Part shown: positions 33,713 to 43,900 of the stretch, in pieces
Layout: every line of letters starts with the position of its first letter
How positions within the stretch are numbered: position 1 is the first letter of the stretch
Notes under the pieces: model-generated
What the model was told of the DNA's origin: nothing
Seen by the model: only the letters and a program-made list of their open reading frames with translations
Databases searched by the model: none
Translations under genes and position numbers: made by a program
From: Thunnus maccoyii
Lineage: Eukaryota > Chordata > Actinopteri > Scombriformes > Scombridae
Length of the DNA stretch: 64,000 nucleotides
Assembly (NCBI RefSeq): GCF_910596095.1
Contig: NC_056548.1
Location: forward strand, 903,815 to 967,814
Direction of reading: 5' to 3'

Positions 33713-34950
33713 TAAATAACGGTTATTTACCGCGTTGCTGCGGTCAGACTGTTTGTTCTGGCACTTTGTTGTTGACACTAACATGTTATAACCACAAACA
33801 GTTGGTTTTTAGATGAAAATGTTCGTCATCCACACAGCAGAAGTTTTCATTTTATCTCTGTTCAACACTGAGGAAGTTCAACATATCATCTAAAGAGAGA
33901 TCTTTTTTCACGAGAGCTTTTAAAACTGGCTTCCCAAGAAGCTGAAAGTTTATTCGTGTAAAGACGTCAGCGGAGGTGAACTTCACTATTAGGCAAATTA
34001 GGCAACTGCCTGGTGCCCCAAACAACCATAGATTTATTATGATGATTAGATATGAAAGATATTGAATAACGGTACTATTTTAACTCATTGTACCCCAAAA
34101 TAACTTACAACCCCAAAGCACTAAAAAAATATGCAACTGTGGACTTCAGAGGAAAACATTGTTCCACTACATTAACCTGACAAATAAATGTTACTGTTTA
34201 CGCTGCAAATCCAGATTTTACTCACAAAATATGAATAAAATAATAAATGAAATACGATGCATTATTATTCATTATATTATTCATTAAACTATCCAGCATT
34301 ATATAAGAATTAAAAGCTCCACTGTGAACAGACGTTAAGTAGATTTAAGTACATTGTGCTGATAATTCCTCTCTGTCACTCTTCACTTTAAGTAAAAATT
34401 TACAGTATTTCTTACTGTGCGGTATTAATAGTTTTACTTAAGAAAAAGTTTTGAGTGCTTCTTCTACCACTGACAATACCAACATTCCCAGTTAGAAATC
34501 ACTAAATCCATCCCTGGATGCTGGATTCTCTTTCTGCTGATTTACTCATATTCTTTCCTGTGATGTCAAATGCTTCTTACATTGACTTTTGCCATTTCTC
34601 AGCATATCCTGCTTGAGATATAATATTCTTCTTCATTTGGAAACATGAGATCGATGGAGAGTGTTGGCTCCCTTCCAAAAAGAAGGAAAGAGGTTGGGGC
34701 AGAGCGGAGGAGATGCAGACCACCGGAGTGCAGAGCAGGAGGCGGGAAGCTGGAGATCTGACTTATTAATTAATGACGTATTAATGACCACTGAAGGCCA
34801 GTATTATTTTTTTGAATATGACCAAATATGTTTCTTCAGAGGACAGCTGTGGGTTTACATGTGTGATGCAGTGATAACATCTTTGTTTTTATTCTCTTTT
34901 CTTTCTTCCTCATTTCTAAAGTCTGTGGTTGAGATGAGCCTCCTCTCCTC
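33713..34950. other. intergenic region
   Basis: Mostly AT-rich sequence. The stretch 34320-34480 has AAGTAGATTTAAGTACA and TTTACTTAAGAAAAAGTTTTG, probably old repeat. No gene recognised. A purine-rich stretch near 34880-34915 (GAAAGAAAAGAG on the minus strand) is weakly like an interferon-response element. Confidence 0.4.
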
Positions 34951-34952
34951 TG

Positions 34953-34960
34953 TATAAAAA
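34953..34960 (+). promoter_or_regulatory. TATA box of the deaminase-like locus
   Basis: TATAAAAA, about 30 bp before a purine/pyrimidine start region and the untranslated first exon that ends at 35045 (GAGCAG|GTAAAT). Confidence 0.6.
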
Positions 34961-35495
34961 CCTCCTGACGCTCGCTGTCAGGAGGTTGACGACTCGACTT
35001 CCGACTACTGAAGACACACAGCAGAACCTTCATCTACCTGAGCAGGTAAATAAACCAGCAGCAGTTTGTTCTGATAATCTCGTTTCACTGTGATGCAGTT
35101 TTCATCCGGTTGTGATCTGTGCTAACAAACACATAGTTGGAAACAGTGTTGAAGGTGAGAAACCATTTAGATAATAGTTTGTAACTGATGGACTGATGTA
35201 CAACTGCAGACTAACCAACCAGCAGCACCATCAGGACAAACTTTTGATTTTTAGCTCCACTGCTGGTCAGAGCAGATAAATCATCAGGATGTTCGTGTGT
35301 CCATAGTGGCTGTAATGAACTTTAGACTGTTACTGTTGTTCTGCTTCATGTTGTGATGATGCTGTGCTGTTCTGTAACCCTACAGATGTCTGTCCGGTCC
35401 TGGATGCTGCTGCTGTTCCTGCTGTCAGCTGGAAGCAGGTTGGATGCTGTGAATGTGAACTGGCTGACTCCTATTGTAGAAAGAATCGTGACAGA

Positions 35496-35999
35496 GTGAG
35501 TGCACTTCAGTTCATGTCATTAACCAGGACTAGAAGGGTCAAAACCGGGAAGCACTCATCGCTGCAGGACTGGGTTTATTGTAAACTACACAGCTAAACT
35601 GAGCTGCTTATTATTAAAATGAGGATTTTTCTCAGTAGAAAGTGAAAATAAGTAGAATGTAGAGTATAGCAATGATCAGACAAGGCAACTAAACACTTAG
35701 TTAAACTTGGGGGAAGATGTTGGTCATAGATAAAAACATTAATCATTGGTGTGAGACGGGATGTAGACTGCAGGCTCTGGTGTTAAAGACTCTTCAGGCC
35801 CCGACTTCCACCACAATACACAACACAACTCTGCTTTCATCTGCACTGAACGCTGGCACTGCTGCAGAGTCGTCTGATATGAACGTGACTAACGTGATGG
35901 CTTCAGTCAGCAAAGGCTGGATCACTGTCACATGATAAACTCAGTCTATACTTTCACTCTGTGTCACATAAACTGAGCTGTGTCTCTTTGCATTGACAG
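35496..35999. other. intron between exons 2 and 3 of the deaminase-like locus
   Basis: An open frame at 35717-35935 ends SDMNVTNVMASVSKGWITVT and stops. It has no match I know and no clear acceptor, so I treat it as intron sequence. Confidence 0.4.
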
Positions 36000-36138
36000 G
36001 TACAGGGTAGAGGGACAGTTCTGTCTGGCTGCAAACATCCCACTGAACCAGGACCCCAACACACTTATTGATTTCCTTCAGAATGACCGCTATGAAGAAC
36101 ATGTTGAAGACACTGTTTCAGGTGGTGATGTGTACATT

Positions 36139-36793
36139 GGTTGTAGCTAAACCCTCAGGACCTGTGCATGCAGAACTTCGGGTTCTGGAGATGCTGAAAC
36201 CATTGACTAGCAACACCGATGGGAAGTTCCTGCTCATCTACTCTTACCTCTCCCCATGTCAAAAGTGTACACACCATAAAAAGTTCAATATCATTAAATA
36301 CATTAATGAAATTGTCTGTAAATATTGGAGAGATTATGCCTTTGTGTTTAAAATAGTTTTTGATAAACCCAGAGATTTTGATCCTCCTACCAAAGATGAT
36401 CTGAGGAAGTCATTAGAAGAGCTTGGAAGGTCTAGGCTCCATCTCAGAAACATATTCCGCTGTTACACACCACTAAACTTAGAATTTCAGTGCCACAGCT
36501 GCTCATCACAGGGAAGAGTTTCAAATATTTGTATTGATAACGAAGCTTTGCCGCAACAGGGAGGAAGCAGAAGCCGCAGCTTTAGTACAATCAGAAGCAG
36601 GAGCAGTTACAGCAGGAGCAGTGACAGCAGAAGCAGGAACAGTGACAGCAGGAGCAGGAACAGTGACAGCAGGAGCAGGAGCAGTTACAGCAGTTACAGC
36701 AGAAACAGTGACGGCGTCAGTAGTAAAAAGAGAGGCAGATACAGCAGTCCGAGTGAAACCAGAGTGAGCAGCAGCAGACATCATGGAGGTTAG
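36139..36793 (+). other. deaminase core and RS-rich tail segment (open frame after the frameshift)
   Basis: About 218 codons. Residues in order: deaminase core with HAE at 36169-36177 and P-C-x2-C at about 36256-36270, an alpha/beta region rich in F and K, a Cys-containing end (FRCYTPLNLEFQCHSCSSQG), then about 60 residues of SRSR/SSYS/NSDS repeats built from AGCAGGAGC-type units. The tail is a tandem expansion of a 12-30 bp unit at about 36580-36710. The open frame upstream to 36068 lacks family resemblance and is not the real start. Confidence 0.6.
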
Positions 36794-37062
36794 AGGAGTT
36801 CTGGAGTCTGATATAATTCAGTTGATTTATTAGAACCTGAACTCAGTCTGACTGAGAGAAAAAGGTTTTTATGCTTAAAATGCAGTTATTTCTGTTCCTT
36901 TAACAAACATTTTTCTGTTTTGATTCTATTTCAAATTTTAAAAAAACTCTGAGATCATTTACATTTTGCTATCTGCTTTTAGAAAATGACTTGTTGCCAT
37001 GTTGGTTTGACAGTTTGACAGTAACGTGTTGTAAAACGGAGTCATGTCTGAATCATTATCTG

Positions 37063-37068
37063 AATAAA
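37063..37068 (+). terminator. poly(A) signal of the deaminase-like locus
   Basis: AATAAA followed within 30 bp by a GT-rich stretch (CTGCTGTCTGTGTTTTACTG). Confidence 0.6.
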
Positions 37069-37390
37069 GCTCAGCTTCAGCATCCAACCTGCTGTCTGTG
37101 TTTTACTGCAAACATCTCTCTGTCTCTATCTTTACCTTATAGGTTATTCTCACTGTGGCAAAATAACGGTAATAAAAGACAAATAAGGAGAGGAAACTGA
37201 AGGGCAGAGTGGAGGTAGAAGTGGGATACATTGCAAATTTAATTTCAAATTCTGAAGGATCTTTTGGATAAATACCAGCTGGCTGTCAAAAATGCCAGGA
37301 CTTGATACTTTTCCAGATCTTTCAGTGTCTCTGTTCAGTGTACTCATCTTCTTCCTCTGCCCTCATGTCCTGTGGTGTCCCCAAGTGGCA

Positions 37391-38220
37391 ACCTCCGGGG
37401 CTGTAAAATAAAGCCAAAAACTGCAGTTCCTTGACATATAAACATGTTTACAGCCTGGTACAAACAACGGTTTTGGTCTCTGTAGCTAATTTCCCCTTTC
37501 ATGACAACTGTAGGGGGGGGGGGGATTTTTATAACTCACCCGTTTAAATTTGATTAAACCGTAAAGTTATGCATAATGAAGGCAGCGTCACGCACTGCCA
37601 AGATGGCGACGGTCGGAGTGGCTCACTTTGAGCTTCAAAACCATGGATGTATAAAGAGAACTGGATACAGCGTCGGAGGCGGGGCCCCGTTCATTCCTAT
37701 GAAAGTTGCTCAGTGGCGCATGAAGCCAAAAAAAATTGACTTCCTGGTATGAAAGTACCCGGATCTTACACATCGTGCGGCCCATAGAGCATGCGCACTA
37801 GTGACTTTCGCTGGCCGAGTCGGCTACTTCCGGTTTAGCCCTCCGGCTAACTTGAATGGGGATAAAACAATTGAATCATGCGGCTCTTCGAGGCTTTTGA
37901 AATGTGATCGGACCGAACGGATTTAATTCTGATAGTGAGACGGGTCATTTCGAGGGGGTTGTGACGCTCAGAAAAATTTATCCGCTGATTTACAGACATC
38001 TCTTTCACAATGTAAGTCTATGGGAAAAAGTCTTTTTGGGCCAGTGTGCATCACATGACGTTGTAGTTACACGGTTTGGCCGCTTTGTCAAATTGGCTTC
38101 AAAGCCTGGCGCTCTTCCTGTATCCAGTTCTCTTTATACATCCATGTTCAAAACCTCTCTTCAGAAACCAACGGGTGACGTCACGGTAAATACATCCATA
38201 TTTTTATACAGTCTATGGGT
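37391..38220. mobile_element. nested DNA transposon remnant
   Basis: An inner element at 37642-38147 has perfect-looking 28-bp inverted ends (CATGGATGTATAAAGAGAAC at the left and its complement at the right). It sits within an outer element whose right end reads GACGTCACGGTAAATACATC then TTTTTATACAGTCTATGG. A fragment of the inner element (GGCTAACTTGAATGGGGAT and ATTCTGATAGTGAGACGGGT) recurs at 7985-8155. No transposase frame. Superfamily not assigned. Confidence 0.6.
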
Positions 38221-38812
38221 GTCCCCCAAGGCTCCATACATGGTCCAGTCATCTTCTATATCTTTTTGTTTCCGCTGGGCCACATTATTCATACACACAA
38301 CATTTCTTTTCACTGCCATGTGGATAATAGACAGATCTACCTCCCCTTAGAGCCTAATAACTACAACAAACTAACTGACCTCAACAACTGCCTTCAAATC
38401 CTGGATGGCTGCAAACTTTCTTCGGCTCAATGAGAATATAACTGAAGTTATTCTATTTGGATCACAGCATTTGACCAACATTATTTCCCCTCATGTTGGC
38501 CGATTGGCTCCATCTGTTAAATCACATGCAAAAAAATCCTTGAGTCATATTCGAGGATTGAAGTTTGACAAACAAATCAATCAGGTGGTAGAATTAAGCT
38601 TCATGCAGCTCTGTATCATCTCCAGACTCAGATCAACTGTCTGTACCTCTGACCTGGAGAGAGTCATCCATGCCGTCACATCCTCCTGCCTTGATTACTG
38701 CAACTCGTTATATTTTGGTATCACTCAGTCTTGTTTATTACATCTCCAACTAGTTCAAAATGCAGCAGCAAGAGTTTTGACAAGGTCAAATAAATATTTA
38801 AAATAAATAAAA
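38205..38812 (+). mobile_element. decayed LINE, L2-like, reverse transcriptase C-terminal part
   Basis: Successive frames read GVPQGSIHGP, LGHIIHTHNISFHCHVDN, RQIYLPLEPNN, then AANFLRLNENITEVILFGS, SDLERVIHAVTSSCLDYCNS and LLHLQLVQNAAARVLTR. These are hallmarks of fish L2/CR1-type LINEs. The catalytic YADD is replaced by HVDN and the frame shifts at least twice, so the copy is dead. Confidence 0.8.
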
Positions 38813-39850
38813 ATTATTTTTATCATTACCTATTATCATATTTTTCAGCACTTTTTAGCAGAATATGACAATAATTCCTGATTATATAAATAATAGAATG
38901 AATGTGACCTGGATGAGCAGCAGAATATTGATGGAGGCATTAACTGATTTTAATGATCCCCTCCAGACAACTATTACAACATCTGGAAACACTCTGCTTG
39001 GAGGAGTAATGTGGTTTTTTTCCACAAAAAATGTATAATAACCAGATTAAAATCCTTAAAATGGCATCTCCTCCTTCTACCTCATTAAAAATCCAGAATC
39101 CATGAATATGCAAATATTGTTGGTTTCTAAAGTTTTCCTGCTGGACACCAGAAGTTTCTTCCTTCACTGTAAAGTTCATCTCAGTGTTTGTGCTCTGGAG
39201 GCTTCAAGTTTCCACATCACACTTGTGTAAGTTGAAAAAAATCAGCTTGGTCAATCCAATCTCTACAATGAAGGATCAACACAGCACAAAATATCACCGG
39301 ACTGAACTACTGCAGGACTGGAAAACATCTACAGCTCACTGAGCTTCCAACAAACCCAGTTACCATCTCCTCAGCCTCCAGACGATACAGGACTGCAGCT
39401 GCTCGGACAGGTTGAAGAGCAGTTTCTCCCCAAGAGCTGTTGTTGTTGTTGTTGTTGAAATGACCCCTGACTGTGCAATACTGTTTTTTTCATCTCAATA
39501 GATTTTAATGTTATGTTAACTATTGATTGATTCTCTATTGTGGTTTGTTTAAGTGCTTATTTTTAATCAACACTGTGTTGGGAGCTGCACTATCATTTAG
39601 TTGTATTGATCAATGACAATAGAGCTGATTCTATTCTATTCTTTTGTTGCTGAAACTTCAACATTTTTGAAATTTCAGTCTCAACTTCAGAAATTATTTA
39701 CAGATTGTAGATTTTTACATGAAGGAGGAGACGATGCTTTAAGGAGTCTGTCCTTAACTTTTCATCTGACTTACATTTAAAAGGGAAACCAGATCCAGTT
39801 AAAATATAAACCCTTATAAAAAACGTTTTTGTTTATTATTATTCATAAAT
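38813..39850. other. intergenic region
   Basis: AT-rich. A stretch near 39300-39470 (GAACTACTGCAGGACTGGAA, then TGTTGTTGTTGTTGTTG) looks like an old LINE 3' portion but I could not confirm it. No gene recognised. Confidence 0.35.
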
Positions 39851-40020
39851 TTAAAAATTGCAGCCGATGTCTCTCTTCTCTGTGACCTTTGACCTGCTGA
39901 ACTGTGATACCAGGTTGTTGTAAAGCTTACAGAGACTTCCTGTTTCAGGAAGCTGCTGTTGTAGGTCAGCAGTCTGCAGAGCTGCTGAGTCGGCAGGATC
40001 TCTGCATGTCACACTGTTAA
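39851..40020 (-). other. possible orphan exon or gene fragment
   Basis: Downstream of a plausible acceptor (GTGTGACATGCAG) the minus strand reads RDPADSAALQTADLQQQLPE and KLYNNLVSQFSRSKVTEKRD, then stops. It has protein-like composition but no family that I recognise and no second exon nearby. It may be chance. Confidence 0.2.
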
Positions 40021-40059
40021 CACAACAGACACACAACATGTAATATTACACACACAAAC

Positions 40060-40062
<3 letters not shown>

Positions 40063-40102
<40 letters not shown>
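40063..40102. repeat. (CA)n microsatellite
   Basis: About 40 bp of CA. Confidence 0.95.
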
Positions 40103-40106
<4 letters not shown>

Positions 40107-40739
40107 CGAACAACATGCATGATTATAAACGGTCACTTCACTCTGATCTGGTCACTTTATTCTCTCTTTATGCAATTGCATTTTTTATTTATTTTTTGCT
40201 GATGCTTTTGAAGCATCCATTACAATAAAAACTGGATCGATCCGGTTTTATGATGCATTCAAGTGCACCGCATGAGCTCGGAAATATGTGATACCGACAA
40301 ATTCAAGCACTATTAGTTAAAAAATAACATCAGCAACCACTTTAGGGAAACGAGACTATACAATAATAATTTTAAGATATGCTGTTTGGATACATTGTGC
40401 AGTATTTACCATTAAATCCAACATAGAAAATCTGTATTTGACATGTGATTCAAAACCCTAAAACATCACTTGCTGGGCAGAGACACTTCTTTGAAACTGT
40501 ATAAATTACTGGTAGTTATGTTTTATCATTTTATATTTCTGTTTTTGTTTATTGTATAAAAGTTGCTTGAACATGGACGAATACATGTCGACACTGGCTG
40601 TGATATACGTGTGTATGTGATCTGTTTGATTTTGTGTCGCGTTCTGTATCTCCTTACTTATGCAATAAACAATTGATCACACACACACAAAAAATTATAA
40701 GTTACAAATATGCCCGAGATGGGACGCTGTGAGGGGTCT

Positions 40740-40916
40740 AATTGTCATATTTCCGACAGTTTTGAACGCAGCCTGAGCCGCAGTATAGCTGACAGACAGA
40801 CAGACAGACAGATCTCACATCAGACAAACAGTCATCACGAACACATCTGACGGAGCAGAGCAGCAGAGATTCTTTCCTTTCATTCATTTGCGGTTAATTA
40901 GCGGATCATCGCCGGT
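40740..40916 (+). promoter_or_regulatory. slc3a2: slc3a2 promoter and 5'-UTR
   Basis: GC-rich leader directly before the slc3a2 start, including a (GACA)n run at about 40790-40811 and CpGs that continue through exon 1. No TATA box. The exact start site is not determinable. Confidence 0.5.
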
Positions 40917-43900
40917 ATGAACACGGAGGAGACGAGCCTGGAGCTGAAGGATGCTGCGGAAACCAAAGATGCTGAGCCGAAGGATGCGGATCCGCCGCAG
41001 GTCGCCTCGGATGCTGATGCGACGGAGGCCGACGTGAGTGAAGCGGACCTGGACCAGGAGGAGCAGGAGAAGCAGCCGATGACCGCAGGAGAAGAGCGGG
41101 CTGCGGACGCGTCGTCTGCCGGCGGAGAGGCGGAGAAGAACGGCTCCGTGAAGCTGAAGATCCCGGAGGAGGCGGAGGAGGAGGAGGAGGTGAAGTTCAC
41201 CGGGCTGAGCAAGGAGGAGCTGCTGCGGGTGGCCGGGACTCCGGGGTGAGGAGGAGCACACAGGCCCGAACACACACTGAATACACACATGATACAGCAT
41301 CTTTATTATACTCACATAATAAATACACACTTAACAGACAATATTCATCCGTTCATAGTTATTCAGTGCAGATACTGCAGGGTGTGAACTGCAGTTTAAA
41401 CCTCCTCAGTGACATGTCTAATTAATTATAGTTGCACGAGGTACCAAGACTATTTAGTCTTTGAAAACCAACGTGTTGGCACTGAGAAATTAGCTTTAAA
41501 TAATTTAAATTAGCTATAACGCTCTAAACAAGTGGAACAACTTGCAGAAGATTAAGATCCCTGTTAATCATTTTAAACAGAATCTTTTACAGTAGCTGAC
41601 ACAGTGTGAATGTGTATGTTTTAATTGAGCTTAACTTATATGTGCAAATTTTATGCGCTTTTATTGCCTTAATGTGTTTTCATATTATGTGTTTTATTAC
41701 TTTTATTGTTTCTTATTTTTTTATATTGCTTATTTGCTTATCTGTTCATCTTTTATTGTTTCTTATGTTGTTATCAGGGCGTCCTTGAAGCTTGCTCTCA
41801 GTAGCCTTCCCTGTGGAAATAAAGGTTTTAATGGTTTGAATGAAATAAAATCTCAACATAAATAAGAGTCAACATCAAGAAAAATATCAGCTGATGCAGA
41901 CAAATATGCATATTTATAAATGACTTCATGAATCAGAAGCCTACATAAAGCCACATAAAGACAAGCTTTGCACATTAACATAACTATAACTATGTGTAGC
42001 TATTATAATGTAAATGCTGATGTCAGTGAGTAAAAGTTAAAAGTACATTTACTCAAGTAGAGTTTTAGGTACTGTCAGCATATTTCCATTAATGCTGCTT
42101 AATGTTTCTACATTTCAAAGGGAAATATTGTACTTTTTACAGCACTACATTTATATTTGACAGTTTTAGTTACCTTTCAAATTGAAAATTTACTTAAAAG
42201 CATTTGGGTTTATAAAATCCAACACACTGTTAAATATTAAACCTGATGTTGTAACACTTTTATACTGATTTCCTAGAAATGTTCTGAGTAATATGCAGAT
42301 ATTTAACGGTTCATTTTTAGGACATTTTCCACGGTGGACGGTGGTGCCATTTGGTACAAACTATACAACAAAACAGAATTCTTAAGAAATTAGACTCAAT
42401 TATTTTACTGACAGAAAATATTTAGTTTTCAGTGTCTAGTTTTATGTGTCAAATAACATATTAGCATATGAGGATTTCACAGTAATTTCCTTGTGTTGTC
42501 TTGTGTTAAAATGATTATATGATTAATTATCAAAAACGTTACCAATTAATTTCCTGTAGTGGGTCAATAACACAATAACAAACTTTTGCACACCCTTAAT
42601 ATCACTGGATTAAAATTGTACCCAGTTTGGGTCAATACAGCACCAACACAACATCGGGTTAACTTTAGCAATCTGTTACTTTGAGCCAGTGTTACACGCA
42701 ACGAGCTTTAGCTAAAAACCATCTCAAATGATTTGTTTCTGGAACAATACGATGTTCAGATGACATTCAAAAGATACACAAGTTATTAACAATCAATAAC
42801 AAGCAAAAATCAAAGATTAGAGAAAAAGTCCAAAAACTGAAAACAGATTTGTGTATCAGAACTTTGTTTTTTCTTCTTTCCTCTCCCATTAATCATCTCA
42901 CGACCCCTCAGATTTATCTGCTGACCCTTTGGAGGGGCCCGACCCCTAGGTTGGGAACCACTGGACTAAACTAGCTGACTGTATATAAAGTAGTTGAAAC
43001 TAGCTCCACCTACAGCAGCTACAACAGTAACATGCTGGTTAAATCTGTCTCCTCAGCTGGGTGCGGACTCGCTGGGCACTGCTGGTGGTGTTCTGGCTCG
43101 GCTGGTTGGGGATGCTGGGAGGAGCCGTCCTCATCATCCTGCAGGCTCCACGCTGCAGAGATCTGCCCGCCACCAGCTGGTGGAACAAAGGCCCGCTGTA
43201 CCAGATCGGAAACATCCAGGTTTTTACTGATGCCCACAACCTGAAGGGTGAGACCAGCCGGCATTCAGTCAAATAACAAGCTACTTAATTTACACACTGT
43301 TACCAGGGGCAACAAGTACATTTACTCACGTACTGTACACAAGTATAATTTTGAGGTACTTGTACTTTACTTGAGTATTTCCATGTGAGGCTACTTTCTA
43401 CATTTCAGAGGGAAATATTGTACTTTCTACTCCACTACATTTATTTGACAGCTTTAGTTACTTTTCAGATGAAGATTTGACACAATGGATAATATAACAA
43501 GCTTTTAAAATACAACACATTGTTAAAGATGAAACCAGTGGTTTCCAACCTTTTTGTCTTTTGACGTCTTACAAAAAGCAGTGTGTAGTCGGGGTCACAT
43601 TTCACATGTCTATGAGTTGTTAACAGCTCCACCAAATAGTGATTTTTCCCTCTAAACTTCTCACATGCTTTCATTTCAATAAATGTTCAAATGATCCAAT
43701 ATTTCAGCAAAAATCAAAGATTAGAGAAAAAGTCCAAAAACTGAAAACAGATTTGTGTATCAGAACTTTGTTTTTTCTTCTTTCCTCTCCCATTAATCAT
43801 CTCACCACCCCTCAGATTTATCTGCTGACCCTTTGGAGGGGCCCGACCCCTAGGTTGGGAACCACTGGACTAAACTAGCTAACTGTATATAAAGTAGTGT

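Larger units (their letters stand above)
34985..37090 (+). pseudogene. secreted zinc-deaminase-like gene with an Arg/Ser tail, frame broken in exon 3
   Basis: Gene structure: untranslated exon 1 to 35045; exon 2 35386-35495 with ATG at 35386 and a signal peptide (MSVRSWMLLLFLLSAGSR); exon 3 from 36000. The phase-2 junction reads on as EYRVEGQFCLAANIPLNQDP and meets TAA at 36148-36150. From about 36139 the next frame stays open to TAG at 36791-36793 and encodes VHAELRVLEML, then IYSYLSPCQKCT: H-x-E-x(26)-P-C-x2-C, the zinc and proton-shuttle signature of the deaminase superfamily. It continues through FVFKIVFDKPRDFD and RNIFRCYTP to about 60 residues of R-S dipeptides. AATAAA is at 37063-37068. 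A net one- or two-base change splits the domain from its leader, so this copy is a pseudogene, a null allele or an assembly error. As read, it would make a secreted peptide of about 85 residues. The target of the family is unknown to me. Confidence 0.6.

Noticed and set aside
34661-34957. 98-codon plus-strand open frame before the deaminase-like locus
   Set aside because: No family resemblance; it ends across the TATA box of the next gene and is likely chance.
36068-36138. ATG at 36068 as the start of the deaminase-like protein
   Set aside because: The sequence between 36068 and about 36138 matches the family only in the other frame (that of the signal-peptide exon), so this start is an accident of the frameshift.
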